Shown: positions 12,887 through 24,162 of the stretch, in pieces
Layout: every line of letters begins with the position of its first letter
Position numbering within the stretch: position 1 is the stretch's first letter
Assembly (NCBI GenBank): GCA_003693705.1
Contig: RBZT01000568.1
Location: 1-54,811, forward strand
DNA length: 54,811 nucleotides
Direction: 5' to 3'
DNA from: Polymyxa betae
Taxonomy: Eukaryota; Endomyxa; Phytomyxea; Plasmodiophorida; Plasmodiophoridae
Program-made: the position numbers and the translations under genes
Notes under the pieces: generated by a model
Seen by the model: the letters and a program-made list of their open reading frames with translations, nothing else
What the model was told of the DNA's origin: nothing
Database searches by the model: none

Positions 12887-14792
12887 TCATCGTTTCCATG
12901 AGCGATCTACATCCTCGTCTTCATCGTCATCGCTAATCCCATCATGAACATGGCTGGGTTCGACATGGGTCGGAGCATGCGATTGTATGACATCGTCGAC
13001 CTGTCCTTCATACCATTCCAATTCCAAATGGTGCTTTAGCATCACCCTTCCTTGGGATAACGCCAGCTGGGCCATATTTCTCGTCTTATATTCGACAAGA
13101 GCAGACGATGCCTCGCCCAAAGCGCCCAGCACAACCCGACCAAGCTCTCCGAAACTTTGGAAGTGCGATCTGACCATTTTCTCGTTTAGAAACTGATCGG
13201 GGATGCCTCGAACAGCCAACGTCTTTGATCGATTATCGAGCGACATTCGTCGACCTTCATGAGAGACACGTCCTCGGCCACGCCTTCCACGAACACTGCC
13301 GCCTCGTCCCATCTTGCCATAGACAATATTACCGAATTCGTCAACGAGCCCGATAGCGGCAGCCTCCTTTTCAGCTTGCGCTAGCTGTTCTTGAATTGAA
13401 GGAGCTGCAGCACCATCGGTTGATTCTGTTGGAGCAGCGACCTCTTCAACGACAGGCAATGATTCCAGCTTCTGTTCAAGTTCGCGAACCTCAGTCTCGA
13501 GCTTTTCAATCTGGGCCTGGCGAGCAGCGTTCTCACCAGTCATACTCTTCAACTTCGTAAGCAGCGTATTCTTGCTGTTAATATCGGATGAAAGTTGTAA
13601 ACGATCACGACGCACTTGAGCGTCTTTCTCCTGCTGTCTTAAGAGCAAGATCTGTTCATCCATGATGCTAGGTGCACCATCGCCATCAACAGCAAGCTTG
13701 GAATTTTTATCCATCGGGTCATAACGTGCCCAAAGCACCTATCCAAATATATCAGATCATGCGAGGGTCAAAATTAAACGTTCAACCTTAATAAACCGGT
13801 TGTTGCAGACCGCTTCTGGGCATGAGAGCGCTTTCTTCGCTTGATCGTGCGTTCTGTATTGAACAAAAGCACGGTTTGCATTTGCTTTTATCTGGATATT
13901 GACAATTTCGCCGAAACGCGAAAAGTGGCCACTCAACGAGGCTAAATTGTTGAGCTCACGTGGGACGTTAGCAATCATCAAATTAGTCGGGCTTCGCGGA
14001 CGATCATTCGGCATACGTTCGGTGGGTCGCTCATTCTGCTGACGTTCATTCGCCGGCTTCTTCTCGTGATGAGGCGATGGCTGCTGCGGAAGAGGAGACT
14101 CCATCTGATTCTGGCCGTTAGGAGGTGGTGCTGCAGCATTGTTGGAAGGCCAGCGCGATGATGACCTTCGGGTTGAAGTCATCTGATCAGCAATAGGTGA
14201 TGGAGGTCTCATTCTTTGCATGTAGGGAGTTGATGATGGCATAGGAGACCGATATTCATTGTATGGATGGCGAGGCATCTGCATACGTCTGTCGTCATAA
14301 TGACGAGAAGAAGGCGGTGGGACATCCATCAAAGTTCGCCCATAATCGTCATTAACACGATATTCGTCGCCGCTTCGGCGATGATGGTCGTGATGGCGAT
14401 ATCGGTCGTCATGACGACCTCGCTTATTCTCGTATGGCATATACAGTGAGCTTCGATTTCGGCTGCTGCCTTCGTGGTGCCGTTTCCGATGAGACGATGA
14501 CCCCTCGCCGGTCAGATCGGCGATTAGGCTGAATAACCCATTGACAAAATGTGACGTCTGATGACCCAGAAATTCTTCCAGTTCGGTCGAGCACGATTCT
14601 CTTAAAGCATCCATTGGCTGATCGCGTTGTAATAACGCCAATATATATGAGGACAAGGCCTCAGGATCGGCATCACACCTAAGGTCGAGTTAGCGGCGAT
14701 TCCGGAATCCTGGTCACATTAACGAACATTTTTGGCAATCGGTCATGGAGATGCCGCTTGACAGGTTCGACGACCGATGATCGCAGCGTCAT
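12887..14792 (-). CDS. RBM26/27-like RNA-binding protein (PWI + two RRM)
   Basis: Nuclear RNA-binding protein related to animal RBM26/RBM27, scaffolds of the nuclear exosome-targeting (PAXT-type) machinery. A short first exon starts at 14792 (MTLRSSVVEPVKRHL). Splicing gives CDADPEALSSYILALL, a PWI-type fold. A long Arg/His/Pro-rich linker follows. RRM1 is NLMIANVPRELNNLASLSG through NNRFIK, and a 48-nt intron joins it to VLWARYDP, the family's FIKVLW junction. A coiled coil comes next (QIEKLETEVRELEQKLESL). RRM2 runs KTLAVRGIPDQFLNEKM to LELEWYEG, and the tail is acidic. No C-x8-C-x5-C-x3-H zinc finger is present in the linker, unlike animal RBM26/27. Family call is good; RBM26 and RBM27 cannot be told apart. 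Confidence 0.85.
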
Positions 14793-15613
14793 TAGAACCA
14801 GATAATGACGATCAACGACGAAGGGATGGGGTGATGGGGTGGTGGTGTGTTAGGCCCGACGGGTCACACCTGCTAAATAAATAAAAACCAAGTTCTTGGT
14901 GAAAGAGCGCCACGGAGTCCGATATCCAAACAAGGCCCCGATCTGGTCACCATCCTGCCTTGTTGCTTGCACACTTATGCTGCCGCCAGTCGTCAAAATT
15001 CAACATGGAAGGATTCGGGTGCATCTTTCTGGAAGGTCTACGAGAGAACTCAGAAAGGATCTGTAGGCTGGATCCATTTGTTAGAAATCACCAACGTTAA
15101 ACTTAAAATATGATGCGTTAGGTGAAGCAATTAGCCAAAATATGTATTAACTATAGTCACGTTTGTTTGTTGTCTCATAAAGTTATGGGAATATTTATAT
15201 AAGGAAAACCAGTGTTGTATAGTTTCGTCTTTAATTTTCCACAAGTTTCACTTCCACAGCATCTGTGTTAACAAACACACTGGTTCACTTATTATGGGAT
15301 CTTCATGCATTGGGCGTCGTATGTGTTGGATTCCATTTTCATTTTTTTTTTCAAAAGACAGCTGATCGATGATGATTAGTTTCATAAGATCGTGTGCGGT
15401 AATCGCAATTAACGTTTATGGTTGTAAACTCAACTGTTGTAGTGAAAGCATGCATTGGCTGATATGCATGTATCTACATGGATACAAATTAGCTCAATAT
15501 CATGAATAATGTGAATAAGCTACCCCCACTACTTATGAGGTCACGCTCTGAACAGTGTGACATAGCATAGCACGTTACAACTTGGGGTCCCCTTTCAAAT
15601 TTCAATCCTTCAA
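14793..15613. other. Divergent intergenic region
   Basis: About 820 bp between the divergently transcribed RBM26/27-like gene and glutathione synthetase. No coding frame or RNA gene is recognised. The left end is GC-richer, the right AT-rich with polyT. It should hold both promoters. Confidence 0.45.
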
Positions 15614-17500
15614 ATGAATCCTGTTCAAAGCTTCGTCGATGCATTGCCCGATAATCGGATTGCAGAATGGGCCGACGACTTCATAGCTTATGCCTCAGTC
15701 GTCGGTCTGCAAATGGCCAACAAGATGGCGCCATGCACACTTCACCCATCACCTGTAATGGAGTCATGGCCGCACTGGAATTCTCAGTCTTATCCGATTT
15801 TGCAAGATTCCTAGTCGCCATTTTGAATTAGGCAAACATTTGGCACCAGTTTTCAATATTTTGTGCAGCCGTATTGAGCATCATCCTGATTTTCTGACAT
15901 CGACGTTATCGAGGTATATGCATCGGATTGTTAGACTAGTCAATCTGATAGTCATCAGAGTAAGTGATGCCGACGATTTTATTAAGAAACTTGTCTGTAT
16001 CTTCGAAATGACTCTCAAAGAGGGCTCAAAGCAAAAGGTTTTACTTGTTTTATCATCAGTGAAGATAGCTGAACGAATTTCAGTTATCCTTATACATTGA
16101 CAGATCTGATTATATGCTGCATAATGGATCCATGAAACAAGTCGAATTGAACACAATTTGCTCAGCCTTCGCTGGGCTTTCAGAGAAGCTGTCGGTATTG
16201 CACAGGTTTCTCGTCAACCGGGCTGGAATAACTGCCAGCCTACCTGTCAACAAGCCTCTTACCAATATTGCCAAGGCATTCACTGAGGTGATTCGACGGT
16301 CACAAGAGCAAAAGTACGGAAGCATATATTTGTAGAGGGTGTATATCAACGGTTCAACGTGGGTCTTTAGTGCTGTTTTGTTGATGATTGTGCAACCGAA
16401 TGAGAAAAACTCTGTCGATCAGCGACTTTTGGAAGTGCTGCTTTGGAAAAAGTAATTCTGTATTGTCTATCGCTTTGCTATGGTAAGGGGTTTTTTCAGG
16501 TACCATGTCGTTACAATTAGGCGCACCTTACAGCAGATCAGTGTCTCTGCAGTTCTGGAAGAGAATACACACTCACTGATTATGTAGCTATCATTCTATT
16601 GAATCTCATTGTTTTCTAATTGTGGATTAGCGATGGCAAGTACCGGGTGGGAGCTGCCTATTTTCGAGCTGGTTACACACCAAGAGATTACCCTTCCGAT
16701 AGTGAATGGAATGCTCGGTTGCTAATTGAAAAAAGTCGCGCGATCAAGTGTCCAACCGTTGCCCATCAGCTTGCAGGTACCAAGAAAGTTCAACAGGTGG
16801 ACTTCTGCTCAATCTGATTTTCTCGAACTCAGTCAAATAGCAGGCTTTATGCGTTCGTGGAGTTCTCGAAACTTTGCTTCCAGATTACCCTGAATATTGG
16901 GCCTTGCTTCGTTCGGTCTTCGCTGACCAGTGGGGATTCGATCCGAAAGAAATGCCAGCGAATCAAATAGAGGAAATCGTTAAGAAGGTAGAGATATGCA
17001 ATATCATCGTCCTGAATTGTGTACCAATCAACTGCATAGGCAGTGTCGGAACCTGAACTTTTCGTTCTGAAACCGCAGAGAGAAGGAGGTAATACACAAT
17101 CATATCGTTGTTTTGCTGATGATTACACTGACTCTGAATTAGGCGGCAATAATTTCTTCGGTGCCGAGCTTTCAAAAAAATTGCAATCTCTGGACGGTAA
17201 GCAGCGGCTTCAGTATATACTCATGGAGAAATTCCACCCACTGCAAAATCCGTCCTTGATCTTGAGAGACGGCCAGATGTCCAAAATAAATTCAGTGTCG
17301 GAATTTGGGTTCTTTAGCATATGGCTTGGGTATGGATCGGATTCCTCAACGAGTTCGATTAAACTTTGTTTAGGGACGGAGTGAATCCGCCTGTCATCAA
17401 CGAATATGCAGGTCATCTTGTGAGGACAAAGCCATTTGGCACAGATGAAGGTGGCGTCGCTGCAGGCTATGCTTTTCTCGACACAGCGATTCTCGTCTAG
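15614..17500 (+). CDS. GSS: Glutathione synthetase (eukaryotic type)
   Basis: ATP-dependent ligase that joins gamma-glutamylcysteine to glycine, the last step of glutathione synthesis, in the cytosol. About eleven short exons give the family order: CTLHPSP near the start, then [13 protein letters not shown] and [15 protein letters not shown] (substrate-binding SDYM and IEINTIS-like motifs). After these come [40 protein letters not shown], the ATP-grasp strand [18 protein letters not shown] with the Gly-rich loop spliced across a 54-nt intron, [11 protein letters not shown], and the C-terminal [20 protein letters not shown] with the A-loop. TAG ends at 17500. Length of about 460-480 residues fits the family. 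Start ATG at 15614 precedes an exon ending TLHPSP and is well placed. Confidence 0.93.
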
Positions 17501-17525
17501 AAAACGTTCACAGTAAACCTGATTG

Positions 17526-19216
17526 TCATAAAGAAAACGTTATTTTTTTCTTTTTCAAGCGGCGTTCAATTCGCTGTCGAGCAGTTTTCCCGGAAGTCTT
17601 TTTCTTCTGGGCAACAACCTTAGTAGGCTGGATATCAGGTTGCGGGGCTGAGACGATGCTGGACCTTGTTGCAGGTTTGCATGTATTCTCTACTGATACC
17701 GCCTCGTTTGAAGATTTTGAAATTTCGTTGTGATCCTGTAAACCAAGCAGGATGTCACAACGTTGGATAGCTTCTTCCACTCGAAGGGAAAGACTTATGA
17801 CAATTCCGTATCTGAAAACGCTGACGTCAAATCCAAATGAGGTGCATACGTGCAAGAGTACCGAATCTGTATGCATCTGTTCCATAAAAGAGCTTTGGAA
17901 CGCTCGGTCTTTGCTGCTTTACGAGCACGCAAGAACACAGCTTTCTGTTGTTCAAGCTCAGGACTGTCTTAAGTAAATGAACCGGCTTTTTAGTTCAGCA
18001 TGGCATACCGTATAGTTTTTAGCAGCACACGATAATTTCCACGAATCTGGATCAAATCAGTTGGCCAGCCTCCAATGAAGTTGTTGATGATGTACAGTTT
18101 CAAACAAAGGTCGATTGTCGTCAGATTCTCTACTAGCCATACTTTGACTGAGTTTCAATTCCATCGAATAAGTCCCATATCTTAACAAAATTGCTATAAT
18201 CGCCAGAACAGCGTATCAAAGTCCACTAACCTTTCGTTGTTAAAATTATGATTCGATTCCCATTGCAGATATTCATCATCGGAAGATTCGACAGAAACGC
18301 TGACAGATCTGAGAACAGAGTCAAGGGGCGAAACAACCATTCAATTTGCTGCAATACGAGCCAGATTCAGACACGTTTTCAAAGTCATCAATAATCAAAT
18401 GTTGATCGTCGTTTTCAGGCAAAACGCAACGAGCAGTGTGCTTATCCGGATCTGGAACCAGAATTTGGAAGCATTGGTCAAGTTCGTAGAGCACGTCGCT
18501 GGCATAATCGGCCTATTGTACAAATTAGCAAACAATAACCATCAAGAAGAGAACTTTGTACTACTTTTGCTCTGAATTCATCTGATATCCTGGCCAGCTG
18601 GTCAAGAAGCTCACGCTTTCGAGTTTTGTGCAAATCTTCAGCGAGTTGACACTTATAACGCTTGTGAATATAACGGGGCAGAAACTCGGCAATCTTGCAC
18701 TCTGGTTGCTGTTCACACTTTTCCACAAATCGACCTAAGAAATTGTAAAAACGCATTCGGGTCTTTGCCGGTAACAACCTATTGCCAGCAAAGCTCGTTG
18801 CCTGATTAGCTCATGGCCAAGTATTGCTGCGCTCAAGAACTGATGAATGTGACAAAGAAGCAACGTTCGAAACCGCTTTACGTGCAGGAATAAATGCTCG
18901 GTTACAATTAAAGCCCTCCATTGCAGATGCAGTAGAGACTGAGTGAGTTCAGAGTCTTTTTCGGCTAGATCATCTTGCGAAATCTTTTCTTTAAGCGGAT
19001 GTAATAGTATCTGAAGGACATTCAAAAGATGGGGTGTCCTTTCTCCCACCAGACTCTGCAATCACAAGGTATGCATCAGTGCTTTACCAGAGAAGATGGA
19101 AAAGCCCCAACCCGGCGAACTATATGCAGAAGCTGGGACTCTGTTGTATTGCAGCGGATGGCCTGCTCAATAGTTTGAGCGACAAAGCTATCTGGAGCAG
19201 GACTTCTACTATGCAT
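17526..19216 (-). CDS. UVSSA: UV-stimulated scaffold protein A-like (UVSSA)
   Basis: UVSSA links stalled RNA polymerase II to TFIIH in transcription-coupled repair. The N-terminal VHS-like helical domain is clear: ALIVTEHLFLHVKRFRTLLL, HQFLSAAILGHELIRQRA, EFLPRYIHKRYKCQLAEDL, then ASDVLYELDQCFQILVPDPD, the counterpart of the human CFRLLVPFDFD block. A 49-nt intron joins this to a Ser-rich acidic segment (ESSDDEYLQWESN), then DDNRPLFETIRGNYRVLLK and a helical region, ending in TARQRIERRLKKKK. Splice phases are consistent across about seven exons; the first intron is only 32 nt. The product is about 370 residues against about 700 in human, and the DUF2043 zinc-binding region (Cys/His-rich) is not seen. 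Start CAT 19214-19216. The 3' half alone would not have been identifiable. Confidence 0.72.
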
Positions 19217-19354
19217 GAAATTAGTCCGATCATTAATAAAGTGTCATCTCACCTCTAGAATCAGTATTCATTCAAATAATATCGCAATCGAAAGAAAGTC
19301 TCATGATTATTTACTTATTATTATTTAAACAGTGGACAGGCTAGCATGTGAAAA

Positions 19355-20498
19355 TCAAACGATTTCGGAAGTGGCATCACCGGGTTGTTTGTAAGTTTGC
19401 TGACCAACGGGAAAGAATACAATCGAACTAAATTCGTTGAGCTCAGGTATTTGAAAAAGGGCATTTAGCAGAGATGAACTTTCAGCTTCTCCTAAATTCT
19501 TCGGCATCTGTCTCTCAAAAACATGGGCAAACTTCGGTAGAGTTCTACCAAATACAATTTCTGGACTGCCCTCGCCAGAAAAGCTCTCGTATACAGGTTG
19601 AAGCGATTCAAAAGCGACCTGCAAAGATGCGGTCAGCACAATGCCGATACTTTGACTTGACAGCAATTGAGCCAGCTCAGAGCACATCTGTGATAAAATT
19701 CGATCTGATTCCATGCCATTCAAATTCGGCATTAAGAATCTCGAGCAATCAGACAGAACCTTATTGTTAACTTGCTGGTAGATATCGTCCATCAGTACTT
19801 CGAAAGTTCGACGATCTACCATGGTTTGCATTCCGAGCGAGCTTGTCAAATTTAAGACAGAAGCACTCACGATTTTGGCCACATTTTCTGCACCTTGAGC
19901 ACTAAAGAACTGAATCATTCTGAGGAATTCAGCATTCGTTTGATGTTGTTGAGGATTGTTTTCCATACAAGCTGCATAACGAGCGGCAATACATAACTGC
20001 AACCTTAAGACCACACAGCTCAAGCAAACGCTATACAGAATAGAAATAGTTCGAGATATAACAGCAACTTTAAATTCATCCAGACGGGCTTCTGCGCGAG
20101 AATCTTCGTCAGATTTCTGCCTCAAACGATCCTTTAGGATATTGATAGCAAAAAACTGATCCAATTTGTCTCGTAACTCGACAGAAACGTGCAATAAAGC
20201 TAAACGAGCAGCATCACGAGTTTGTTCAAACTGATAATTAAGTCTAAACATCCAATTAATTTTCAAAAACACTCAAGGAGATTCCAAACCTCTCATTATG
20301 TTGTTTTTCGCGTTCAGTACTTAGATCCGTCTCCATCTGTCGTAATAGTTTATAGCTATTAGACAGTTCCGATACAATTGGAGATAATTTCTTATACAGA
20401 GTATATCCAGCGGCAACACCTGCAACCAGTCCTGCACATTGCAAAGCCCTTTTATGGCGGCTGGTCCAAGATCGCATCGAGGAGACCAGCTCCCACAT
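19355..20498 (-). CDS. PEX3: Peroxisomal biogenesis factor 3 (PEX3)
   Basis: Peroxisomal membrane receptor that docks PEX19 to insert membrane proteins. Two exons are joined by an intron of about 48 nt near 20228-20280, giving KQHNER followed by LNYQFEQTRDAARLALL. The N-terminus (MWELVSSMRSWTSRHKRAL) is a basic patch followed by a hydrophobic anchor (CAGLVAGVAAGYTLY), as in PEX3. Diagnostic core: EFKVAVISRTISILYSVCLS then CVVLRLQLCIAARYA, matching the fungal/animal ISFTR..VAVYS...LVVLLRVQLNI region. The C-terminal part (FMQ-like helices through LNALFQIPELNEF) is diverged but collinear. About 370 residues, the normal size. It lies 139 bp downstream of the UVSSA start on the same strand. Confidence 0.85.
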
Positions 20499-21037
20499 CC
20501 TTAAGACCGCTGCTGCAAATGCGTACGGTTAAAACCGGACCTCTGAATCATTCTACAAGTTCACATAACCACGCAACTGCAGGCAATTGCAATTCGAAGA
20601 TTATCACAGCCAACGTTTATTAGACAGATGATTGCAGAGTGCAGAATCTAGGTCTAACCTCTAGCAAGAGAATTGCAATAAACAAATAGAGTAGGGGAAG
20701 GCTGCAGTTGTCCTTTTCCTTTGTGTGACTGGAGAATAATGTTACATGACACTGAAACCTACAAAGGTCATTTGACTGGCCAAACCACTGGTGCCAGCAG
20801 CATCACCCCACCACCCCAAATTTGACTATATTACTGGTGGGTCTTGTTGTGGTTTTTACCCTCAACAGACCTCCATACTGCTTCTCTAGGGCCCAGGGAG
20901 ACGATCATCACCATTATTATTGGACCTATTATCAAGTCCACTTGGGGCGTCTTCGCGCCCGTTAGGCGACAAAATTCTGCAGAACGGTGCCGGTTTTAAG
21001 TCGGCTACAAAGATAAGCAGCGCACCCGCTCTGTTAT
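20499..21037. other. Divergent promoter region, PEX3 / RNF10
   Basis: About 540 bp between the divergent PEX3 and RNF10-like start codons. No coding frame or RNA gene is recognised. A GT/CA-rich, GC-richer block lies at 20760-21000. Confidence 0.45.
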
Positions 21038-22795
21038 ATGGACATTGCATTATTCGACCGCTATAAGAAATCATTTACTACACAACCTCGCTCTAAGATT
21101 CGGTCGAATCAAGTTAGCAATGGTCATGATAAACGGCGTCCATTGACCACTTTCCATAATGGACGTCCGTTAGCCTATGGTAGAGCTCCTAGAATTCGAT
21201 CAGGACCGTGTGTTGGGAAGCCGTCCAAGAACATGAAACAGATTCTGTCTTCATGGCAAGGACAAGGTTCCACAGATTCATCGACACCGACAATATTTCA
21301 ATTCGACGACGCTGAGAACGAAGATTACGTCAATTCACGATTCCGTTTTCTTATTCGGAATGGTCCAGTTGTGGACGAAGATGGTGAAGTCCCTTGGGAC
21401 AGGGTTGAACATGTACGTGTGCCAGCTTTTGATAATCATTATGCCTGTCCTATCTGTTTGGAACCTTTGGTAGCTGCAAGAATTACTCGATGTGGTCATA
21501 TATTCTGTTTACCCTGTATACTGCATCATCTTCATGAACGTCCTAAATGCAAATGTCCACTGTGCTTCGCTTCCATGGTTGAGGAGGAGTTACGATCGAT
21601 GGAATTTGTGCAGATCACGGCCGTTCATGTAAGAGATCAAGTTGAGATGTGTCTCTTAACCAGATTGAAATCGCATACACATCCTCAACCTGCTGATCCG
21701 AGCCGAAGTGAAATATTTAGCAGGTTCGTCAGAACCGATTCAATCGAGGAAATTGTGCAGCGAGAGCTCCGCGAACTTAAAGTATGATTTTGTTGCATTA
21801 GCTCGTTAGTCAACTTACAATGTGAAAGTCAGCTGCCGATTCATGCCAATGTCTGATAACGGCTGCATTCATTGGCAATGCTTTGCAAAGTGTGGAGTCC
21901 CGAGCGCTGCATTGGAATGGATCCGTTCATGAGGAAGCGCCTGAAGTTGTTGATAGATCTCTTCAAGAGCTACCTGCAGACGACATCTATTATTTCTATC
22001 AGAACTGTGATGGGTCACCTGTTTTTATGCATAGCTTAAATTATCGTTCATTGGTTGAAGAATATGGTAACGAATATCCGGCTATCATCAGTGGCAAAGT
22101 TCTCGAAGTGATGCAGGTACGCTGCCCTTAATTTTAAACAGCGATTGTCTTAGCTCTTGCTGTCAGTACGAGCAAACCGAAGATAATCGGCTGCGATTTC
22201 GATTTTTGCGACACTTGCCTTTATCTACAATCTTCTATATTGTCGAATTGGATATCAATGAGTATCTGTCCGAGCAGACCATTGAAAAATTTTCCGATGA
22301 AGCTAAGAAGCGACAGTTTGCTCGTGAAGAAAAGGAACGGCAAGAAGAACTGGCAGAACGGCGACAGAAAAGAAGAGCGGAACTCCTACAGCTGGAGCAT
22401 CAAACGTCGGCGATGCCGCTCTATAAATTCGATCCATACCCTGTGCCCGAAGTTGGCTCTATTGAATCCTTTCCATCGCTGGTTGTTGCATCGTTAAGCT
22501 TAAACTCGAATGTATTCTTATGTGTTTATAGTCGTCCACTCCCCCGTTTCAAGTCCTGACCAGCAGCTATCGCTCATCTAACATTCATGGTCTCCGATGG
22601 CCATCGCCTTCTCGTCAGCTTCCTGCCCAAATGCTGGAAACAGATATGTATTCTGATGACGACAATGAAGTTGACAAGGGCCAGCTTTTGCATTCTTCGA
22701 CCCCCCCTGATTGGAATACTATCGATTTCCAGATCACGACAAGACCGAAACAGAAAAAACAGAGACCCAAACAGAGAGCACAACAAACAGATTAA
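21038..22795 (+). CDS. RNF10: RNF10-like RING finger E3 ubiquitin ligase
   Basis: E3 ligase of the RNF10/Mag2 family, which ubiquitinates small-subunit ribosomal proteins on stalled ribosomes. Exon 1 encodes FLIRNGPVVDEDGEVPWDRV then the C3HC4 RING: CPICLEPLVAARITRCGHIF, C-LPC, and KCKCPLC. Later exons give DDIYYFYQNCDGSPVFMHSL, the conserved YFYQA-DGQ-FLHPLN block. They continue with RHLPLSTIFYIVELDINEYL and a strongly charged helix (KKRQFAREEKERQEELAERR) that occurs in the family. The last exon reads HSSTPPDWNTIDFQITTRPK and stops at TAA 22793-22795. There are four introns of about 45-60 nt. ATG 21038 is the first in the open exon; upstream starts are not excluded. Convergent with RPS18. 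Confidence 0.85.
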
Positions 22796-22984
22796 ACGAT
22801 TACATTCTTGCACGATAGCGATAATTTTGACGTACATACCCATTGCAGAATAGCCTTAACGAATTATGTCAGCTTTTTTGAAAACGTGATTATATTATTC
22901 TACTACAAAATGCCGGCTATTGCAAGCGAAAAGATCCTAATAAGCCAATAACGACTGATTTTACTGGATTGATTGAGATATAAC

Positions 22985-23446
22985 TTATTTCTTTCCAGCA
23001 ACGCCAACAGTTCGGCCACGACGACCAGTAGTCTTGGTGTGCTGGCCACGAACCTTCAGGCGCCAGTAGTGGCGGTAACCACGGTGGGCACGGATCTTCT
23101 TCAAACGCTCGAGATCCTCACGAAGCTTGGCGTCGAGGTGGTTGCAGACCAAGTGCAGGTCCTTACCAGTAAGACGGTCCTTGGTGCGGTTGACGAACCA
23201 GTTAGGGATATCAAACTGCATAGGATTGGCGAGAACAGCTCGGATCTGATCGATCTCCTCCTCGCTCAGTTCACCAGCACGTTTGTTCAGGTCGACTTCG
23301 GCCTTCTTGCAAGCTAAGTTGGAGATACGACGCCCGACACCCTTGATCTTGGTCAGGGCGTACATGATCTTGTCACGACCGGCTACATTTGTGTTCAGGA
23401 TACGCAGGATGTGCTGGAAGTCCTCTTTCTCCAGGATCAGAGCCAT
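22985..23446 (-). CDS. RPS18: 40S ribosomal protein S18 (uS13)
   Basis: Small-subunit head protein contacting the large subunit across bridge B1. A single uninterrupted frame of 153 residues runs from [20 protein letters not shown] to the C-terminal [20 protein letters not shown], with the S13 signature [17 protein letters not shown]. Length equals the eukaryotic norm (about 152). Codon choice is skewed to C-ending codons compared with neighbours, as expected for a highly expressed gene. Together with the ATP-grasp gene at 51330 it is one of the few intronless large genes here. Confidence 0.98.
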   Translation of the reverse strand: MALILEKEDFQHILRILNTNVAGRDKIMYALTKIKGVGRRISNLACKKAEVDLNKRAGELSEEEIDQIRAVLANPMQFDIPNWFVNRTKDRLTGKDLHLVCNHLDAKLREDLERLKKIRAHRGYRHYWRLKVRGQHTKTTGRRGRTVGVAGKK

Positions 23447-23586
23447 GGTGGACGATAGAATGATGAACCAAATCCAGATGCGTCACGGAGTCCGGGATCG
23501 GACTATTAGTGCCGATGGCATATATCCCATCAGATTTTGGCCTCATCGTTGCTTTCTTTGCTGCATTTTTGTCGTTGCAATTTGCT

Positions 23587-23912
23587 TCAAGCAGGTGGTT
23601 TTGGGATATGGATGGCTGTCTTTTGAATGTTCAATTGTGTATCTTGTGCTATGTATTTCAGCTTTTGTCTTGCCTCTAGTTCTGGGAATCGTAGTGAAAA
23701 AGAGAACCAACGGTATAAGGCAATTGCATCGTCGGTTGTTTTTGCTTTAGCTTCCAGGTTTTTTGTCGCTGATGCGTTTTCTTCAGCAATCTTACTGTGC
23801 AACCTGTCTGGAGAAATTGCCATTTTCATTCGTGAAGTCGTAACTCACTATATCCATGGGCTGTGCATCTCTGTCTACAGTCACTTGAACCATCATGAAG
23901 TTGGGCATACAT
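23587..23912 (-). CDS. Small hypothetical protein, helical
   Basis: Not recognised. ATG at 23912 opens MYAQLHDGSSDCRQRCTAHG. A canonical 41-nt intron (gtgagt...ctccag, 23808-23848) joins in phase to NRLHSKIAEENASATKNLEA, continuing KAKTTDDAIALY. A 30-nt segment bounded by GT and AG (23682-23711) can be spliced or kept without changing frame. Splicing gives ALYQLEARQKLKYIAQDTQL, which reads as one helix and looks more protein-like. The protein is about 88 (spliced) or 98 residues, mostly charged helix, without signal peptide or membrane segment. It is upstream of RPS18 on the same strand. Exon-intron logic is the main support. Confidence 0.45.
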
Positions 23913-24162
23913 ATTATTCCGGACTCTAAGTTCTGGTAAAGGTATCAACAGCATTTCAAATGAAATTTAGTAACTGTCCATATGCAATGGCATAAAGAAT
24001 CACTTTCTTCAGTGAGGATATAGTTGGAGGAGGAGAGCAATAAGCGTTACAACAGTAATCTGTATTCCCTACTTCACTGACTTTACTGCATTCCAAAAAT
24101 AAAAAACTAATCCATGAAAATTTATGGAAGTTTGAACCAACAACTGCTAGGGAATATAATCC

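Noticed and set aside
17526-18338. Separate gene upstream of the UVSSA-like N-terminal exons
   Set aside because: A 49-nt intron (gtattg...ctcag on the minus strand) joins the two parts in frame, and the tail resembles the human UVSSA end, so it is treated as one gene.
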